64,000 bases of DNA from Opitutaceae bacterium (GTDB lineage Bacteria; Verrucomicrobiota; Verrucomicrobiia; Opitutales; Opitutaceae): assembly GCA_015075305.1 (NCBI GenBank), contig JABTUS010000001.1, positions 1 through 64,000 on the forward strand, read 5' to 3'. The position numbers and the translations under genes were made by a program. Within the stretch, counting starts at the first letter, position 1; each line of letters opens with the position of its first letter. Shown here in pieces: positions 21,661 to 31,260 of the stretch. A model generated the notes under the pieces. That model saw only the letters and a list, made by a program, of their open reading frames with translations, was not told the DNA's origin and ran no database searches.

Positions 21661-23973
21661 TCAATTGGCTGCCGTCCATTTCAGGATCGTCGTGCTCAGA
21701 GGTGGCAGCGTGAGACAGAGGCTCTGGCTCATTCCGTCCGAAGCGACATCCTCTGTCTGACGCCCGCCATCGTTGCCCAATCCGCTGCCACCATAGAAAT
21801 TGCTGTTGCTGTTGATCACCTCCCGCCAGAAGCCGCGCCGCGGGACACCGATGCGGTAGTCTCGTCGAATCACGGGCGTAAAGTGGCCAACCACGGCAAA
21901 CAAAGTCTGCTCAAACGGATCGCACCTGAGAAATGCCAGCACACTTGCCTCCGCATCCTGACAGGCCAGCCAGCGGAAACCATGGGCATTCAGATCATTG
22001 CAGCCCAACACGGGTTCTGAACGGTAAAGGTGATTGAGGTCCCGAACGAGCAGGCGGATGCCCTCGTGATCGAGATACTGCGTGAGATGCCAGTCGAGGG
22101 AGCCGGTGTAGGCCCATTCAGAACTCTGGCCAAATTCACTTCCCATGAAGAGAAGCTTCTTCCCCGGCCATCCCCACATGTGCGCGTAGAGCGCACGCAG
22201 GTTCGCCGCCTTTTCCGGAATGTGCCAGGCTCCCATCTTCATCAGCATCGAGCCTTTTCCGTGGACCACCTCATCATGCGAAAACACCGACACGAAGTTC
22301 TCCGCGTATTGATAGAGCATGCCGAATGTCAGGTCATTCTGATGCCACTTCCGATGAATCGAATCCTTGGAGAAGTACTTCAGCGTGTCGTGCATCCATC
22401 CCATGTTCCACTTGAAGTCGAAGCCGATGCCTCCGTCCTTCGTGGGTTTCGAGATTCCGGCAAATGAGGTGCTTTCCTCCGCGATGGTCAGTACGCCGGG
22501 ATAGTGCTGATGAACCAGATCATTGGTGACGCGCAGGAAATCGATGGCCTCCAGATTCTCGCGTCCACCCTGACGATTGGGAACCCATTCGCCCGCCTTG
22601 CGCGAATAGTCGAGGTAGAGCATCGAGGCCACGGCATCCACTCGCAGTCCGTCAATGTGATAGCGATCCAGCCATGACAGCGCATTGGCGATCAGGAAGC
22701 AGCGCACCTCATTGCGGCTGTAATTGAAGATCAGCGTCCCCCAATCCATGTGCGCGCCCTGGCGCGGATCCGCGTGCTCGTACAGGTGCGTTCCGTCAAA
22801 TTCCGCAAGTGCAAAGCTGTCCCGGGGAAAATGCGCAGGCACCCAGTCGAGAATCACTCCGATGCCCTGTTGATGCAGGTAGTCAACAAACCAGGCAAAG
22901 TCGTCAGGACTCCCAAAGCGTCGCGTCGGAGCGAAAAATCCCGTCACCTGATAGCCCCAGGAACCATCAAAGGGATGTTCAGCCAGGGGCATCACCTCGA
23001 TGTGTGTGAAGCCCATCTGTTTCACGTAGTCCGCCAGTTCCGGAGCCAGTTCACGATAACTCAGCGGACGATTTGCATCCTCGGGCTTGCGCTTCCATGA
23101 CCCCAGATGAACCTCATAGACGGAGATGGGGCGATCGAGCCGCGCCGCATCCGCCTCCCTCCGCTTGATCCATTCGGAGTCACCCCAGACATGCGTTCGC
23201 ACGTCGTGCACAATGGCTGCGTTTCCCGGAGGAGCTTCAAAATAGGCGCCAAACGGGTCGGTCTTGATGCGGATGTGGCCGCGCACATCCCACAATTCGA
23301 ACTTGTACAATTCCCCCCCCTCAATGCCAGGAATGAACAGCTCCCAGACGCCCGAGACACCCAGCGGGCGCATCGGATGATAGCGGCCATCCCATCCATT
23401 GAAATTGCCCACCACAGACACCCGCCTCGCATTGGGGGCCCAGACGGCAAAGGAAACGCCCACGATGCCGTTGATGGTGCGCCGATGCGCCCCCAGCTTT
23501 TCATACAGGCGCAGCTCATTCCCTTCGTTGAACAAGTACAGATCCTGATCTCCCAGTGTCGGCAGAAATGAATAGGGATCAAAAAACTGCCGCATCTCTC
23601 CATTCCCGCGGGTCGCCCGCAACTGGTAACGGAAAACTTCCGTGCGCTTTGGAATGAAAACCTCGAAGAAACCCGTCTCATCCAATCTGGTCATCGGCCA
23701 GGACTGACCGCCAGCGGCATCCATCACCGCACAGTCAATGGCGTCCCTCAGGAACGCCCGAACCACAACTCCCTGGCTGCGTCCCTTCCTGTGGGGATGC
23801 ATGCCGAGAAAATCATGGGGATGGCTCGCGGTGGCGTGGAGGAAATGGTCCAGTGTCTCTTTTGGTATGATCACACGTGAGAGGGCTGACCCAGTCTCCG
23901 CGATGAAAAGCTCATTTACAAGCCCTTGGAAACGTCGCCATTGCCAGCACGGCCCCCGCCAGACGCGGAGCAT
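21661..23973 (-). CDS. glgB: 1,4-alpha-glucan branching enzyme
   Basis: The product has 770 residues from ATG 23973; a GTG at 23919 preceded by AAGGG would give 752 residues and is a reasonable alternative. N-terminal glycogen-branching modules begin with ASHPHDFLGMHP. The CBM48-type part has GVSFAVWAPNARRVSVVGNF and NGWDGRYHPM. The GH13 barrel has VYEVHLGSWKR, EVMPLAEHPFDGSWGYQVTG, the nucleophile Asp in DGLRVDAVASMLYLDYSR (near residue 444) and the acid Glu in TIAEESTSFAGIS (near 497). FVSVFSHDEVVHGKGS carries the transition-state His-Asp. It adds alpha-1,6 branches to glycogen. No other glg gene is in the window. Confidence 0.96.
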   Translation of the reverse strand: MLRVWRGPCWQWRRFQGLVNELFIAETGSALSRVIIPKETLDHFLHATASHPHDFLGMHPHRKGRSQGVVVRAFLRDAIDCAVMDAAGGQSWPMTRLDETGFFEVFIPKRTEVFRYQLRATRGNGEMRQFFDPYSFLPTLGDQDLYLFNEGNELRLYEKLGAHRRTINGIVGVSFAVWAPNARRVSVVGNFNGWDGRYHPMRPLGVSGVWELFIPGIEGGELYKFELWDVRGHIRIKTDPFGAYFEAPPGNAAIVHDVRTHVWGDSEWIKRREADAARLDRPISVYEVHLGSWKRKPEDANRPLSYRELAPELADYVKQMGFTHIEVMPLAEHPFDGSWGYQVTGFFAPTRRFGSPDDFAWFVDYLHQQGIGVILDWVPAHFPRDSFALAEFDGTHLYEHADPRQGAHMDWGTLIFNYSRNEVRCFLIANALSWLDRYHIDGLRVDAVASMLYLDYSRKAGEWVPNRQGGRENLEAIDFLRVTNDLVHQHYPGVLTIAEESTSFAGISKPTKDGGIGFDFKWNMGWMHDTLKYFSKDSIHRKWHQNDLTFGMLYQYAENFVSVFSHDEVVHGKGSMLMKMGAWHIPEKAANLRALYAHMWGWPGKKLLFMGSEFGQSSEWAYTGSLDWHLTQYLDHEGIRLLVRDLNHLYRSEPVLGCNDLNAHGFRWLACQDAEASVLAFLRCDPFEQTLFAVVGHFTPVIRRDYRIGVPRRGFWREVINSNSNFYGGSGLGNDGGRQTEDVASDGMSQSLCLTLPPLSTTILKWTAAN

Positions 23974-24059
23974 TCTGGTCACGCAACGGCTGGGCAAAGC
24001 ATTTTCACAGGCAAGGCCTTGATGCCCCGCTGCCTTCGAGGCATCAGCGGGAGCTCCTC

Positions 24060-26204
24060 GTGAGTCAGTCTTGCCTGCCCGACCGCGCCCGGGTTCGATG
24101 CGGCGTGCGTGTCTCTCTCCCTACGATGCTCTGGGTGCTGCTGATGGCCGTGCCGGCGCTGGCACCCGCCGCCGACGTTCCGTTGGAGGCGTTCAAGGCC
24201 GAGACAACCGAATTTGATCTCGACACCAGGGAATGGATTGGACGCGGAATGGCATCTCTTTCCTACAAGGATGTTTCGCTGACCGCATCCGAGATTCGTT
24301 TCCGCACGACCACCGGCGTGGCTGTTGCCCGCGGCAATGTGATCCTCCAGCAGGGCCCGCAGCGTCTCCTGGCGGATGAAGTCACCTTTGACACCGGCAC
24401 ACGCGGCATCGATGTGAGAAATCTTCGTGTCGGCTCGGATCCCATCTATGTTTCAGGCACCCATCTCCATGGCACCCGCGAGGAATTGATCGTTGAAAAT
24501 GCACAGGCCACTTTCAGGGAACCGGGATTCTGGTCGCCAACAATCAAGGCGGACCGCTTGACGCTGCACGGCGGGGAGACTGTCAGCGTGGAGCGAGGCC
24601 GCGTTGGCATCGGACGGATCCTGCCGCTGCCCCTGCCTGGTTTTCCAATTCCCGTGGACCAGGCGTTCCTCCGCTATCTGACCGTTGGCGCGGGTTATCG
24701 CGCCTCTCTGGGCGCATTCTTCGAGCTGGGTGTGCACGTTCCGGTCGCCCGCGGAGTGGAGGCCGGCGTCGACACCGGCTTCTATTCCAGCCGTGGATTC
24801 CTCGCAGGCCCTTCCGGCAAATACGAGTTTTCCAAGGGTGACCACCGGCTCTCCGGTTCCCTGCGCACGGGATTCATCCACGACAGCGGCGACAAACTGC
24901 GCGACATCATTGGCAGGCCGATCCAGGAGGATCGCGGCTTTGCGCAATGGTCGCACCACCAGACTCTCGGCCGAAACCTTTCCCTCAATGCCGAGATGAA
25001 TTTCTGGAGCGATTCCGACATTCTTCGTGATTTTCAACCCGACAGATATTTTCCCGTCCAGCAGCCGGACAACTTCATCGAGGCAACCTACGTCAACGAT
25101 GCCGTGGTGATCGGCGCCTTTGTTCGACCAAACCTCAATCGCTATTTCCGGATCCAGGAGCGCCTGCCTGAAATTCGCGCCGAGCTCCTGCCGCGCCTCA
25201 TTTCAGGTCCCGGCCTGCGCATCTATCAGCGCGGCCATGCCAGCCTCGTGCGACTGACCGAGGACGAGCCGCTGCAGGGACCGACACTCAAGAGCGATCG
25301 TCTGGACGCCTACTATGCGCTCTCCCGTCCGATCACTCCGCGGGACTGGCTGTCAATCAACCCCGTCGTCGGCGGCGAGGTCACACATTACGCGGATGTC
25401 AGTCCCTCTCCTGATCGCGGGAGCCATACGCGCGTTCTCGGCGAACTTGGCGTCGACGCGGAATTGCGCGCAAGCGGCACATACGCCTACCAGAACAAGG
25501 CATGGAAAATCGACGGCCTTCGCCACCTGATCACGCCGCGCCTCAGCTACCGCTTCATCGAGGGCGGAAAAAGCGCCAGGGACTACATTCCACAGATTGA
25601 TCGGAGTTCCTTCTCAACATACCTGCAGCCGCTCGGCCTCGGGGAACGGCGCGATGTCGATGACCTTGGCGACAGCCATGCCCTCCGCCTTGAGGTCGAC
25701 AACGCCCTCCAGACGCGCGACGCAACCTACGGTTCGCGGGACCTTCTCCGCCTCAATCTGGCCGCGGATCTGCGCTTCGACAAGGAGGCGGGCATGTCCA
25801 CACTCTCAGACCTGCATGCCTCGTTCGCACTCACTCCCGCGCGCTGGCTGAATTTCAGCCTCTATCAGCGGTATTCGACGCGCGATCAAACCCTCGAGGA
25901 GCTCAACACCAGCGTCATGATCGCGAATTCCGAATGGTGGTCCCTTCGACTCGGCACGCACTACCTTCGGAATGACATCGAGGAGTATGTCATGGAAACC
26001 CGGATCCGGATGAACGAGGTCTTTGAGGCGTTCGGACGACTTCACTACGACGCACCCCGCTCCCGCTTTGTCCAGCAGACCTACGGCATTCGCCAGACCC
26101 TCGACAACCTCTGGGTGCTCCAGTACGGGATCAATTTCTACGAGGGCCGGCGGCGCGAAAGCTCGTTCGGCTTCGTGGTCGAGCTCGAGACGCTGCGCTT
26201 CTGA
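24060..26204 (+). CDS. lptD: LptD/OstA-like outer-membrane beta-barrel protein
   Basis: The product has 714 residues from GTG 24060, which has GGGAG six bases upstream; ATG 24126 is an alternative. A signal peptide (MLWVLLMAVPALAPAADV) ends near residue 40. An OstA-like jelly-roll part follows (FKAETTEFDLDTREWIGRGM, ARGNVILQQGPQRLLADEVT). The remaining 550 residues alternate polar and aromatic strands, as in an outer-membrane barrel. The C-terminus SSFGFVVELETLRF ends with Phe, typical of Bam-inserted proteins. LptD inserts lipopolysaccharide into the outer leaflet. Residues are divergent from proteobacterial LptD, and the cysteines used there are not evident, so the exact role is inferred. 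rsmB begins 11 bp downstream. Confidence 0.75.
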   Translation: MSQSCLPDRARVRCGVRVSLPTMLWVLLMAVPALAPAADVPLEAFKAETTEFDLDTREWIGRGMASLSYKDVSLTASEIRFRTTTGVAVARGNVILQQGPQRLLADEVTFDTGTRGIDVRNLRVGSDPIYVSGTHLHGTREELIVENAQATFREPGFWSPTIKADRLTLHGGETVSVERGRVGIGRILPLPLPGFPIPVDQAFLRYLTVGAGYRASLGAFFELGVHVPVARGVEAGVDTGFYSSRGFLAGPSGKYEFSKGDHRLSGSLRTGFIHDSGDKLRDIIGRPIQEDRGFAQWSHHQTLGRNLSLNAEMNFWSDSDILRDFQPDRYFPVQQPDNFIEATYVNDAVVIGAFVRPNLNRYFRIQERLPEIRAELLPRLISGPGLRIYQRGHASLVRLTEDEPLQGPTLKSDRLDAYYALSRPITPRDWLSINPVVGGEVTHYADVSPSPDRGSHTRVLGELGVDAELRASGTYAYQNKAWKIDGLRHLITPRLSYRFIEGGKSARDYIPQIDRSSFSTYLQPLGLGERRDVDDLGDSHALRLEVDNALQTRDATYGSRDLLRLNLAADLRFDKEAGMSTLSDLHASFALTPARWLNFSLYQRYSTRDQTLEELNTSVMIANSEWWSLRLGTHYLRNDIEEYVMETRIRMNEVFEAFGRLHYDAPRSRFVQQTYGIRQTLDNLWVLQYGINFYEGRRRESSFGFVVELETLRF

Positions 26205-26215
26205 ACGCCGTCACC

Positions 26216-27484
26216 ATGTCCGGCGCACCGCCATCCATCGCCGACAACCAGACGCGCACGTTTCTCCGGCTCTGGGCAACCCTCGCGCCCGCCCTGTCGA
26301 CGGATCGCGACATCCCGGAGCGCCTGAATCAGCTCCTGAAACGGAATCGCTCGTTCGGCTCGAGGGATCGCCGCCTGTATCGGGAACTTGCCTACACGGG
26401 CTTCCGCTATCACGCATGGCTGGCGGGAGGACTTGCCTCCGGAGGTGAAGATGCGATCCGCGCCCTCGCCTGGCTCGCCGCCGACATTCCGGCGGCCCGA
26501 CAACTGAAATTGCGCTGGTGCCACGACTGGCCTGCACCGCCTGACAGTCTCGAGGCAAAGCGGGGCATTCTCAGAATCAGAGCGCGCGGGCTCAACCTCG
26601 ACGCATCCGTCATGCCTGCATGGCTTGCCGATGAATGCCCGGAGGCGAACCATTCGCCCCTCCTTGACACCCTGAACACTCGAAGCCCGCTCTGGATTCG
26701 CCTTCAGTCGGACGACCTCCCGGCCATTCGTTCGGAATTTTACCATCGCGGCTGGCTCGCCACACCCTCTCCGGTGCTGGACCACGCCTGGCGCATCGAC
26801 GCCCGGGACGCAGATGTCACGCAGTCGAGCGCCTTCCGCTCCGGCGGATTCGAGATCCAGGATCTTGGATCACAGATTGTCGCTGCAGCTCCGCCCATTC
26901 GGAAGGGGAGTCGCTGGCTCGATGCCTGCGCCGGAGCCGGCGGGAAAACGCTGGCGATCGCCCGGCGCGTGGGAACCGCCGGAAGCGTGACTGCATGGGA
27001 TGTGCGCACCTCAGCCCTGGAGGAATTGCAAACTCGCGCAGAGCGGGCGCGTCTCAGGAACATAGAGGTCCGCAGACCGGGCTCCTCAGAGGCTTTCGAC
27101 GGCGTCTTCATTGACACGCCCTGCACGGGATCGGGGACCTGGCGCCGAGCGCCCCATTTGAAACACTCAACCACCCTCGCGACAATCCGCGATGCCGCAC
27201 GCAGGCAGCTGGAGCTGCTCAACACACTCTCATCACACGTTCGACCGGGCGGAACACTGGTGTACGCGACCTGCTCGTTGTGCCGCAGCGAAAATTCGGA
27301 TGTCACAACCGCCTTTCTCTCAGCCAACCCCGAATTCAGACGCCTGGCGCTCCTGGAATCCTTTGGGTACCCCGCCACACCCGGCTCCGGGGAGCTTCAC
27401 ATAAGGCCTGATGTCCATGATACAGACGGATTCTATCTCGCATGCTTTGTCCGATCCCAGGACCCAGGCCTGTCGTGCACCTGA
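26216..27484 (+). CDS. rsmB: RsmB-type RNA (cytosine-C5) methyltransferase
   Basis: The product has 422 residues from ATG 26216. An N-terminal NusB-like helical part includes LNQLLKRNRSFGSRDRRLYR. The methyltransferase core has DLGSQIVAAAPP, the SAM-binding LDACAGAGGKTLAIARR, FIDTPCTGSGTWRRAPH with one catalytic Cys, and LVYATCSLCRSEN with the second. In the family this modifies C967 of 16S rRNA; members are also called NOL1/NOP2/sun. It follows the LptD-like gene by 11 bp. It might belong to a related subfamily with a different target base. Confidence 0.86.
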   Translation: MSGAPPSIADNQTRTFLRLWATLAPALSTDRDIPERLNQLLKRNRSFGSRDRRLYRELAYTGFRYHAWLAGGLASGGEDAIRALAWLAADIPAARQLKLRWCHDWPAPPDSLEAKRGILRIRARGLNLDASVMPAWLADECPEANHSPLLDTLNTRSPLWIRLQSDDLPAIRSEFYHRGWLATPSPVLDHAWRIDARDADVTQSSAFRSGGFEIQDLGSQIVAAAPPIRKGSRWLDACAGAGGKTLAIARRVGTAGSVTAWDVRTSALEELQTRAERARLRNIEVRRPGSSEAFDGVFIDTPCTGSGTWRRAPHLKHSTTLATIRDAARRQLELLNTLSSHVRPGGTLVYATCSLCRSENSDVTTAFLSANPEFRRLALLESFGYPATPGSGELHIRPDVHDTDGFYLACFVRSQDPGLSCT

Positions 27485-27521
27485 CGTTCCTCCAGTTTTT
27501 CATTGCCGTCGCTACGGGTGA

Positions 27522-28349
27522 TTGAAGCATGAACCGGTCGTGGTTCCCGGCACTGAATATCGCATCAAGCTCCCAGCCTTTGAAGGTCCCCTGGACCTCC
27601 TGCTGTTCCTCATACGCAAGAACGAGCTCGACATCTATGACATTCCGATCGTCGCAGTGACGAGGCAGTACATCGATGTGCTGCGCTCCATGCAGAGCCT
27701 GGACCTGGAAATCGCCGGAGAGTTTTTCGTCATGGCGGCCACGCTGATGGAGATCAAGAGCCGGATGCTTCTGCCAAAGGGACAGGCCGCGGTCGGACTG
27801 GATGATGACGAGGATGCCATGGACCCGCGCTGGGAACTCGTCCACCAACTGCTCCAGTACAAGAAATTCAAGGAGGCCGCGGCGGGGCTCAACACGCTCG
27901 CGCAGTTTGAGCAGGACAAGCTTCCCCGACGCGTCATTGAGGCCCGCCTGGCAGAAGGGGACCGCCCGCTCAGGAGCGTCGACCGCATCGAGCTCTGGAA
28001 CGCCTTCAACATCGTGCTCCGGCGTCTGGCCGAAAAGCTCGTGGTCGGGGAGATCAGGGATGAGCAGGTCACAGTGGCCGACCAGATGGAAATGCTTCTG
28101 TCCCGCATCCAGTCGGAAAGATCATTCGTTTTCTCCGATCTCTTTCCGGACAAGGTCACGCTGCGTGTCCTCGTCGCCACCTTTCTCGCCGTTCTCGAAC
28201 TGACCCGCCTGCGCAGGATCAAGATACGCCAGAACGAGGCATACAGCGACATCCTTTGCACCGCGGTCGAGAACTCCCCGCTGGATCCCGGCATTACCGC
28301 CGAAATGTCACTTGAAACCGGCTTCGAAGCCGGCAGCGTTACGGTGTGA
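27522..28349 (+). CDS. scpA: segregation and condensation protein A
   Basis: The product has 275 residues from TTG 27522; no in-frame ATG precedes the conserved start (YRIKLPAFEGPLDLLLFLIR). ScpA hallmarks: FEGPLDLLLFLIRKNELDIY, AGEFFVMAATLMEIKSRMLL, LVHQLLQYKKFKEAAAGL, and a C-terminal winged-helix part VTLRVLVATFLAVLELTRLR followed by KIRQNEAYSDI. As the kleisin of the bacterial SMC complex it links the SMC head domains in chromosome condensation. The next small gene overlaps its stop by 4 bp (GTGA). scpB is not adjacent in the window. Confidence 0.94.
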   Translation: MKHEPVVVPGTEYRIKLPAFEGPLDLLLFLIRKNELDIYDIPIVAVTRQYIDVLRSMQSLDLEIAGEFFVMAATLMEIKSRMLLPKGQAAVGLDDDEDAMDPRWELVHQLLQYKKFKEAAAGLNTLAQFEQDKLPRRVIEARLAEGDRPLRSVDRIELWNAFNIVLRRLAEKLVVGEIRDEQVTVADQMEMLLSRIQSERSFVFSDLFPDKVTLRVLVATFLAVLELTRLRRIKIRQNEAYSDILCTAVENSPLDPGITAEMSLETGFEAGSVTV

Positions 28350-28621
28350 GCAACAAGCCATCCAGACGTTCCAACTCGAACAAGAGCAAGCGACACTCCG
28401 TTCACGGCATTTTGGGAGTGGGCTTGGACAATCAGGACGGACATCGACGCATCACCACGGGTGAACAATTCACCCTCGTCGGCGGATCCGAAAAGACGCA
28501 CGACCAGATGACGGAAACCATGATGAAGACGTTTGAGGAGTTGAAGCGCCGGGACCGTCGCCTTGAGAACGTCGACCCCAGGGAACTGGCGGAAATTCTC
28601 CACAAATCCACCCCTGAGTAG
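28346..28621 (+). CDS. small unknown protein coupled to scpA
   Basis: The product has 91 residues from GTG 28346, in a GTGA overlap with the scpA stop, implying translational coupling. The N-terminal 20 residues are Ser/Lys/Arg/Asn-rich and basic; the rest is charged with a helical, Glu/Lys-rich stretch (TETMMKTFEELKRRDRRLEN). No cysteine pair, signal peptide or known domain is visible. It sits where scpB often lies but is far too short and unlike ScpB. Function unknown. Confidence 0.65.
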   Translation: MSNKPSRRSNSNKSKRHSVHGILGVGLDNQDGHRRITTGEQFTLVGGSEKTHDQMTETMMKTFEELKRRDRRLENVDPRELAEILHKSTPE

Positions 28622-28638
28622 CTTTCAGGACAGGCGTT

Positions 28639-28666
28639 TTGACTTTTCCCCTGTCAGCAATAGGTT
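28639..28666 (+). promoter_or_regulatory. possible promoter of trxA
   Basis: TTGACT at 28639-28644 is a good -35 hexamer; 16 bp later comes TAGGTT (28661-28666), a weak -10. The pair ends 20 bp before the trxA ATG. It supports trxA having its own promoter apart from the scpA unit, but the -10 match is poor. Confidence 0.35.
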
Positions 28667-28685
28667 AACTTCACACCATCCAATC

Positions 28686-29009
28686 ATGTCCGCCAACACC
28701 ACCGAACTTAATTCGTCCAACTTCAAGAGCTCGATCGATTCCGCGACACCAACCCTGGTCGATTTCTGGGCGCCTTGGTGCGGCCCGTGCAAAGCGATAT
28801 CTCCGATTCTCGAGGAGCTTGGCGCCGAGTTAAAAGGCAGGATCACCATCGGCAAGCTGAACGTCGACGACAACGGTGCGATATCGAGCGAGTACAATGT
28901 GCGCGCCATTCCCACCCTCATACTTTTCAAGGCCGGCAAGGTGGTGGACACCTATGTCGGCATGAAATCCAAGGCATTCCTCAAGGAACAGCTCATCGCA
29001 AAGGTCTGA
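28686..29009 (+). CDS. trxA: thioredoxin
   Basis: The product has 107 residues from ATG 28686. The catalytic WCGPC motif lies in LVDFWAPWCGPCKAISPILE near residue 33, followed by NVDDNGAISSEYNVRAIPTL with the conserved cis-Pro, and LFKAGKVVDTYVG. Standard thioredoxin length and order, with no signal peptide, so it is the cytoplasmic disulfide reductant. It is convergent with menA. Confidence 0.96.
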   Translation: MSANTTELNSSNFKSSIDSATPTLVDFWAPWCGPCKAISPILEELGAELKGRITIGKLNVDDNGAISSEYNVRAIPTLILFKAGKVVDTYVGMKSKAFLKEQLIAKV

Positions 29010-29048
29010 CAGGCCGTCGCAATCAGGCCGCGTCTGGCGATCAGCGAC

Positions 29049-29939
29049 TCAGTTGAAAACGACGCCGACGCTCAGGGTGAGCGAATAGATGGCGAGGTAT
29101 CGCCCGGTTTCGCCCAGCAGCACGATCAGGTCTCCGGGTGTTCGAGCCTTCCGAAGCCGCACGCCTTGGCGCACGGCCTCGGGCGTAAGTACGAGTGGCA
29201 GCAGCACCCAGCCGAACCGTCCTGAACGAGCTGCAAGGACCATCGGAACGAGCAGCGCAGCCAGGTGCGTGATTGCAAACTGCCAGCGTGCGAAACCGCG
29301 GCCAAGACGCACGATCAACGTGCGTTTCCCCGCCCTGGCATCGGTCTCAACATCGCGATAATTGTTCACGAGCAGAATGTTCACCGCAAGCAGGCCGACC
29401 GCCGCAGCGGCAAGCCACACTTCCAGAGACGGACATCCGGCCTGCACGAAGTAGGTCGCTCCCACCGCCACGAGCCCAAAGAAGATGAAGACAAAAAGGT
29501 CTCCCAGTCCATTGTACGCCAGCGGAAACGGTCCGCCGGTGTAGGCATAACCGCAGGCGATGCTGGTTACCCCGATGACCAGCATCGGCCAGCCGCCGTA
29601 TCGGAGGAGCGTGAGGCCCGTCATGAACGCCACGGCAAAAACAATTCCGGCGGCGCGTTTCATCGCCTGAGGGCGAATCAAACCGCTGGCCACCGCACGT
29701 ATCGGTCCGACCCGCTCCGCGGTGTCCGCCCCCTTGGCGTGATCGTAATAGTCATTCGCGAAATTTGTGCCGATTTGAACCAACACGGCAAAGGCGAGGC
29801 ACGCCGCCGCGGCAGGCCAGACCGCCGTCCCCTTTTGAAGCGCAAACGCCGTGCCAACAATCACCGGCGCAACCGCGGCGGGAAGGGTGCGCGGCCGGGT
29901 GGCCGAAATCCAGACGGCTGGGCGGGAATCACTGGCCAT
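29049..29939 (-). CDS. menA: 1,4-dihydroxy-2-naphthoate polyprenyltransferase
   Basis: The product has 296 residues from ATG 29939. It has the UbiA-family topology of about nine hydrophobic segments. The first aspartate-rich motif is IGTNFANDYYDHAKGAD (residues about 56-72), and the second is NNYRDVETDARAGKRTL (about 190-206), which bind Mg-diphosphate of the prenyl donor. The start WISATRPRTLPAAVAPVIVG is typical of MenA. It attaches the prenyl chain to dihydroxynaphthoate in the inner membrane during menaquinone synthesis. Other men genes are absent from the window. Confidence 0.92.
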   Translation of the reverse strand: MASDSRPAVWISATRPRTLPAAVAPVIVGTAFALQKGTAVWPAAAACLAFAVLVQIGTNFANDYYDHAKGADTAERVGPIRAVASGLIRPQAMKRAAGIVFAVAFMTGLTLLRYGGWPMLVIGVTSIACGYAYTGGPFPLAYNGLGDLFVFIFFGLVAVGATYFVQAGCPSLEVWLAAAAVGLLAVNILLVNNYRDVETDARAGKRTLIVRLGRGFARWQFAITHLAALLVPMVLAARSGRFGWVLLPLVLTPEAVRQGVRLRKARTPGDLIVLLGETGRYLAIYSLTLSVGVVFN

Positions 29940-30000
29940 GCGGCAGACCCATCAGGATGAACGGACTTCCCGATCGCGCGCCGCCTCACCCCAGCGTCCT

Positions 30001-31188
30001 TCAAAGTCCGGCGCAGAAACGGGCAAGTCGGGACAATCCCTTGGAGATGGTTTCGTCACTGGTCGCATAACTGAGCCGGAGGTAGCCCTCCGCACCGAAT
30101 GCGCTGCCGGGCACCGCCGCCACCTTCTCCTTTTCCAGCAGGCGCGCGCAGAATTCCTGGTCGCTGAGTCCGAATTTCGAGATGTTCGGAAACAGATAGA
30201 ACGCTCCGTGCGCCAGCAGGCAGTTGATCCCCTTGATTTCATTCAAGCCCCGGTGCAGCAGGCGACGCCGGCGATCGAACGCCGTCAGCATCTGGGAAAG
30301 CGCCGCCACAGTCTTCTCCCGCTGTTCGAGTGCCGCCAGCGCGCCATACTGGGCGAAAGTCGTCACATTTGAGGTCGTCTGACTCTGGAGCTCGGCAATG
30401 GCCTTGGCGATCGGAGCGGGCGCGACCGTTGTCCCAATGCGCCACCCCGTCATCGAGTATGTCTTTGAGAATCCCGCAACCGTGATCGTTCTTGCCTCCG
30501 CCTCCCTGCTGAGCGTCGCGACACAGGTCGGTCGCGCATCATCATACACCAGGTGCTCGTACATCTCATCCGACAGGATGTAGAGATTGTTCCGCACGGC
30601 GATTTCCACGAGCGCGGCGAGCTCCTCGCGGGAATACACGGCACCCGTCGGATTCGAAGGCGAATTCAGGACCAGCAGTTTCGTGCGCGGGCCGATCGCT
30701 GCAGTGAGCTGCGCGGGCGTGAGCTTGAATCCCGTGCGGTCATCCGCGAGGACGAGCTTGGGTGTGGCACCGGCGAGTTTCACCATCTCCGGATAACTCA
30801 CCCAGAAGGGTGCCGGAATGATGACCTCATCACCAGGTGAGCATGTGGCCAGCACGCCCAGATAACAGGAAAACTTTCCGCCCGGCGAGACTATGACCTG
30901 CGACGGCAGAATCTTGAATCCATATTCAACGCCGTACTGGGCCGCTATCGCCTTTCGGAGCGGCTCGATGCCGGGCGTGGGCGCATATTTCGTTTTTCCC
31001 GCCTTCAGCGCCTCGATGCAGGCGTCCTTGATGTGCTGCGGCGTGTCAAAGTCGGGTTCGCCTGCGGCGAAACCACAGACATCTTCACCGGCGGCCTGCA
31101 GGGCCTTCGCCTTGGCGTCGATCGCAAGCGTCGGTGACGGCGATATGTTTCTGGCCCAGACGGAGAGTGGCGCGGTTGTTTGGCTCAT
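30001..31188 (-). CDS. class I/II PLP-dependent aminotransferase, AspC/AspAT-like
   Basis: The product has 395 residues from ATG 31188 ([20 protein letters not shown]); an upstream ATG-like start adds 8 residues. Fold-type I features: [71 protein letters not shown], and the PLP-lysine motif [15 protein letters not shown]. This resembles the bacterial aspartate/prephenate aminotransferase (subgroup I-gamma), which makes oxaloacetate/glutamate or arogenate. It is separated by 72 bp from the upstream double RHH gene on the same strand, so the regulator could be co-transcribed. A second enzyme of the same fold is at 56048-57238. Confidence 0.88.
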   Translation of the reverse strand: MSQTTAPLSVWARNISPSPTLAIDAKAKALQAAGEDVCGFAAGEPDFDTPQHIKDACIEALKAGKTKYAPTPGIEPLRKAIAAQYGVEYGFKILPSQVIVSPGGKFSCYLGVLATCSPGDEVIIPAPFWVSYPEMVKLAGATPKLVLADDRTGFKLTPAQLTAAIGPRTKLLVLNSPSNPTGAVYSREELAALVEIAVRNNLYILSDEMYEHLVYDDARPTCVATLSREAEARTITVAGFSKTYSMTGWRIGTTVAPAPIAKAIAELQSQTTSNVTTFAQYGALAALEQREKTVAALSQMLTAFDRRRRLLHRGLNEIKGINCLLAHGAFYLFPNISKFGLSDQEFCARLLEKEKVAAVPGSAFGAEGYLRLSYATSDETISKGLSRLARFCAGL

Positions 31189-31260
31189 GGACAGTCCAAG
31201 CCACCCAAACAAAGCACCCTCTCGAAGGCAAGGCCGCGCTTTTGCGCCGGATTTGTCCGC

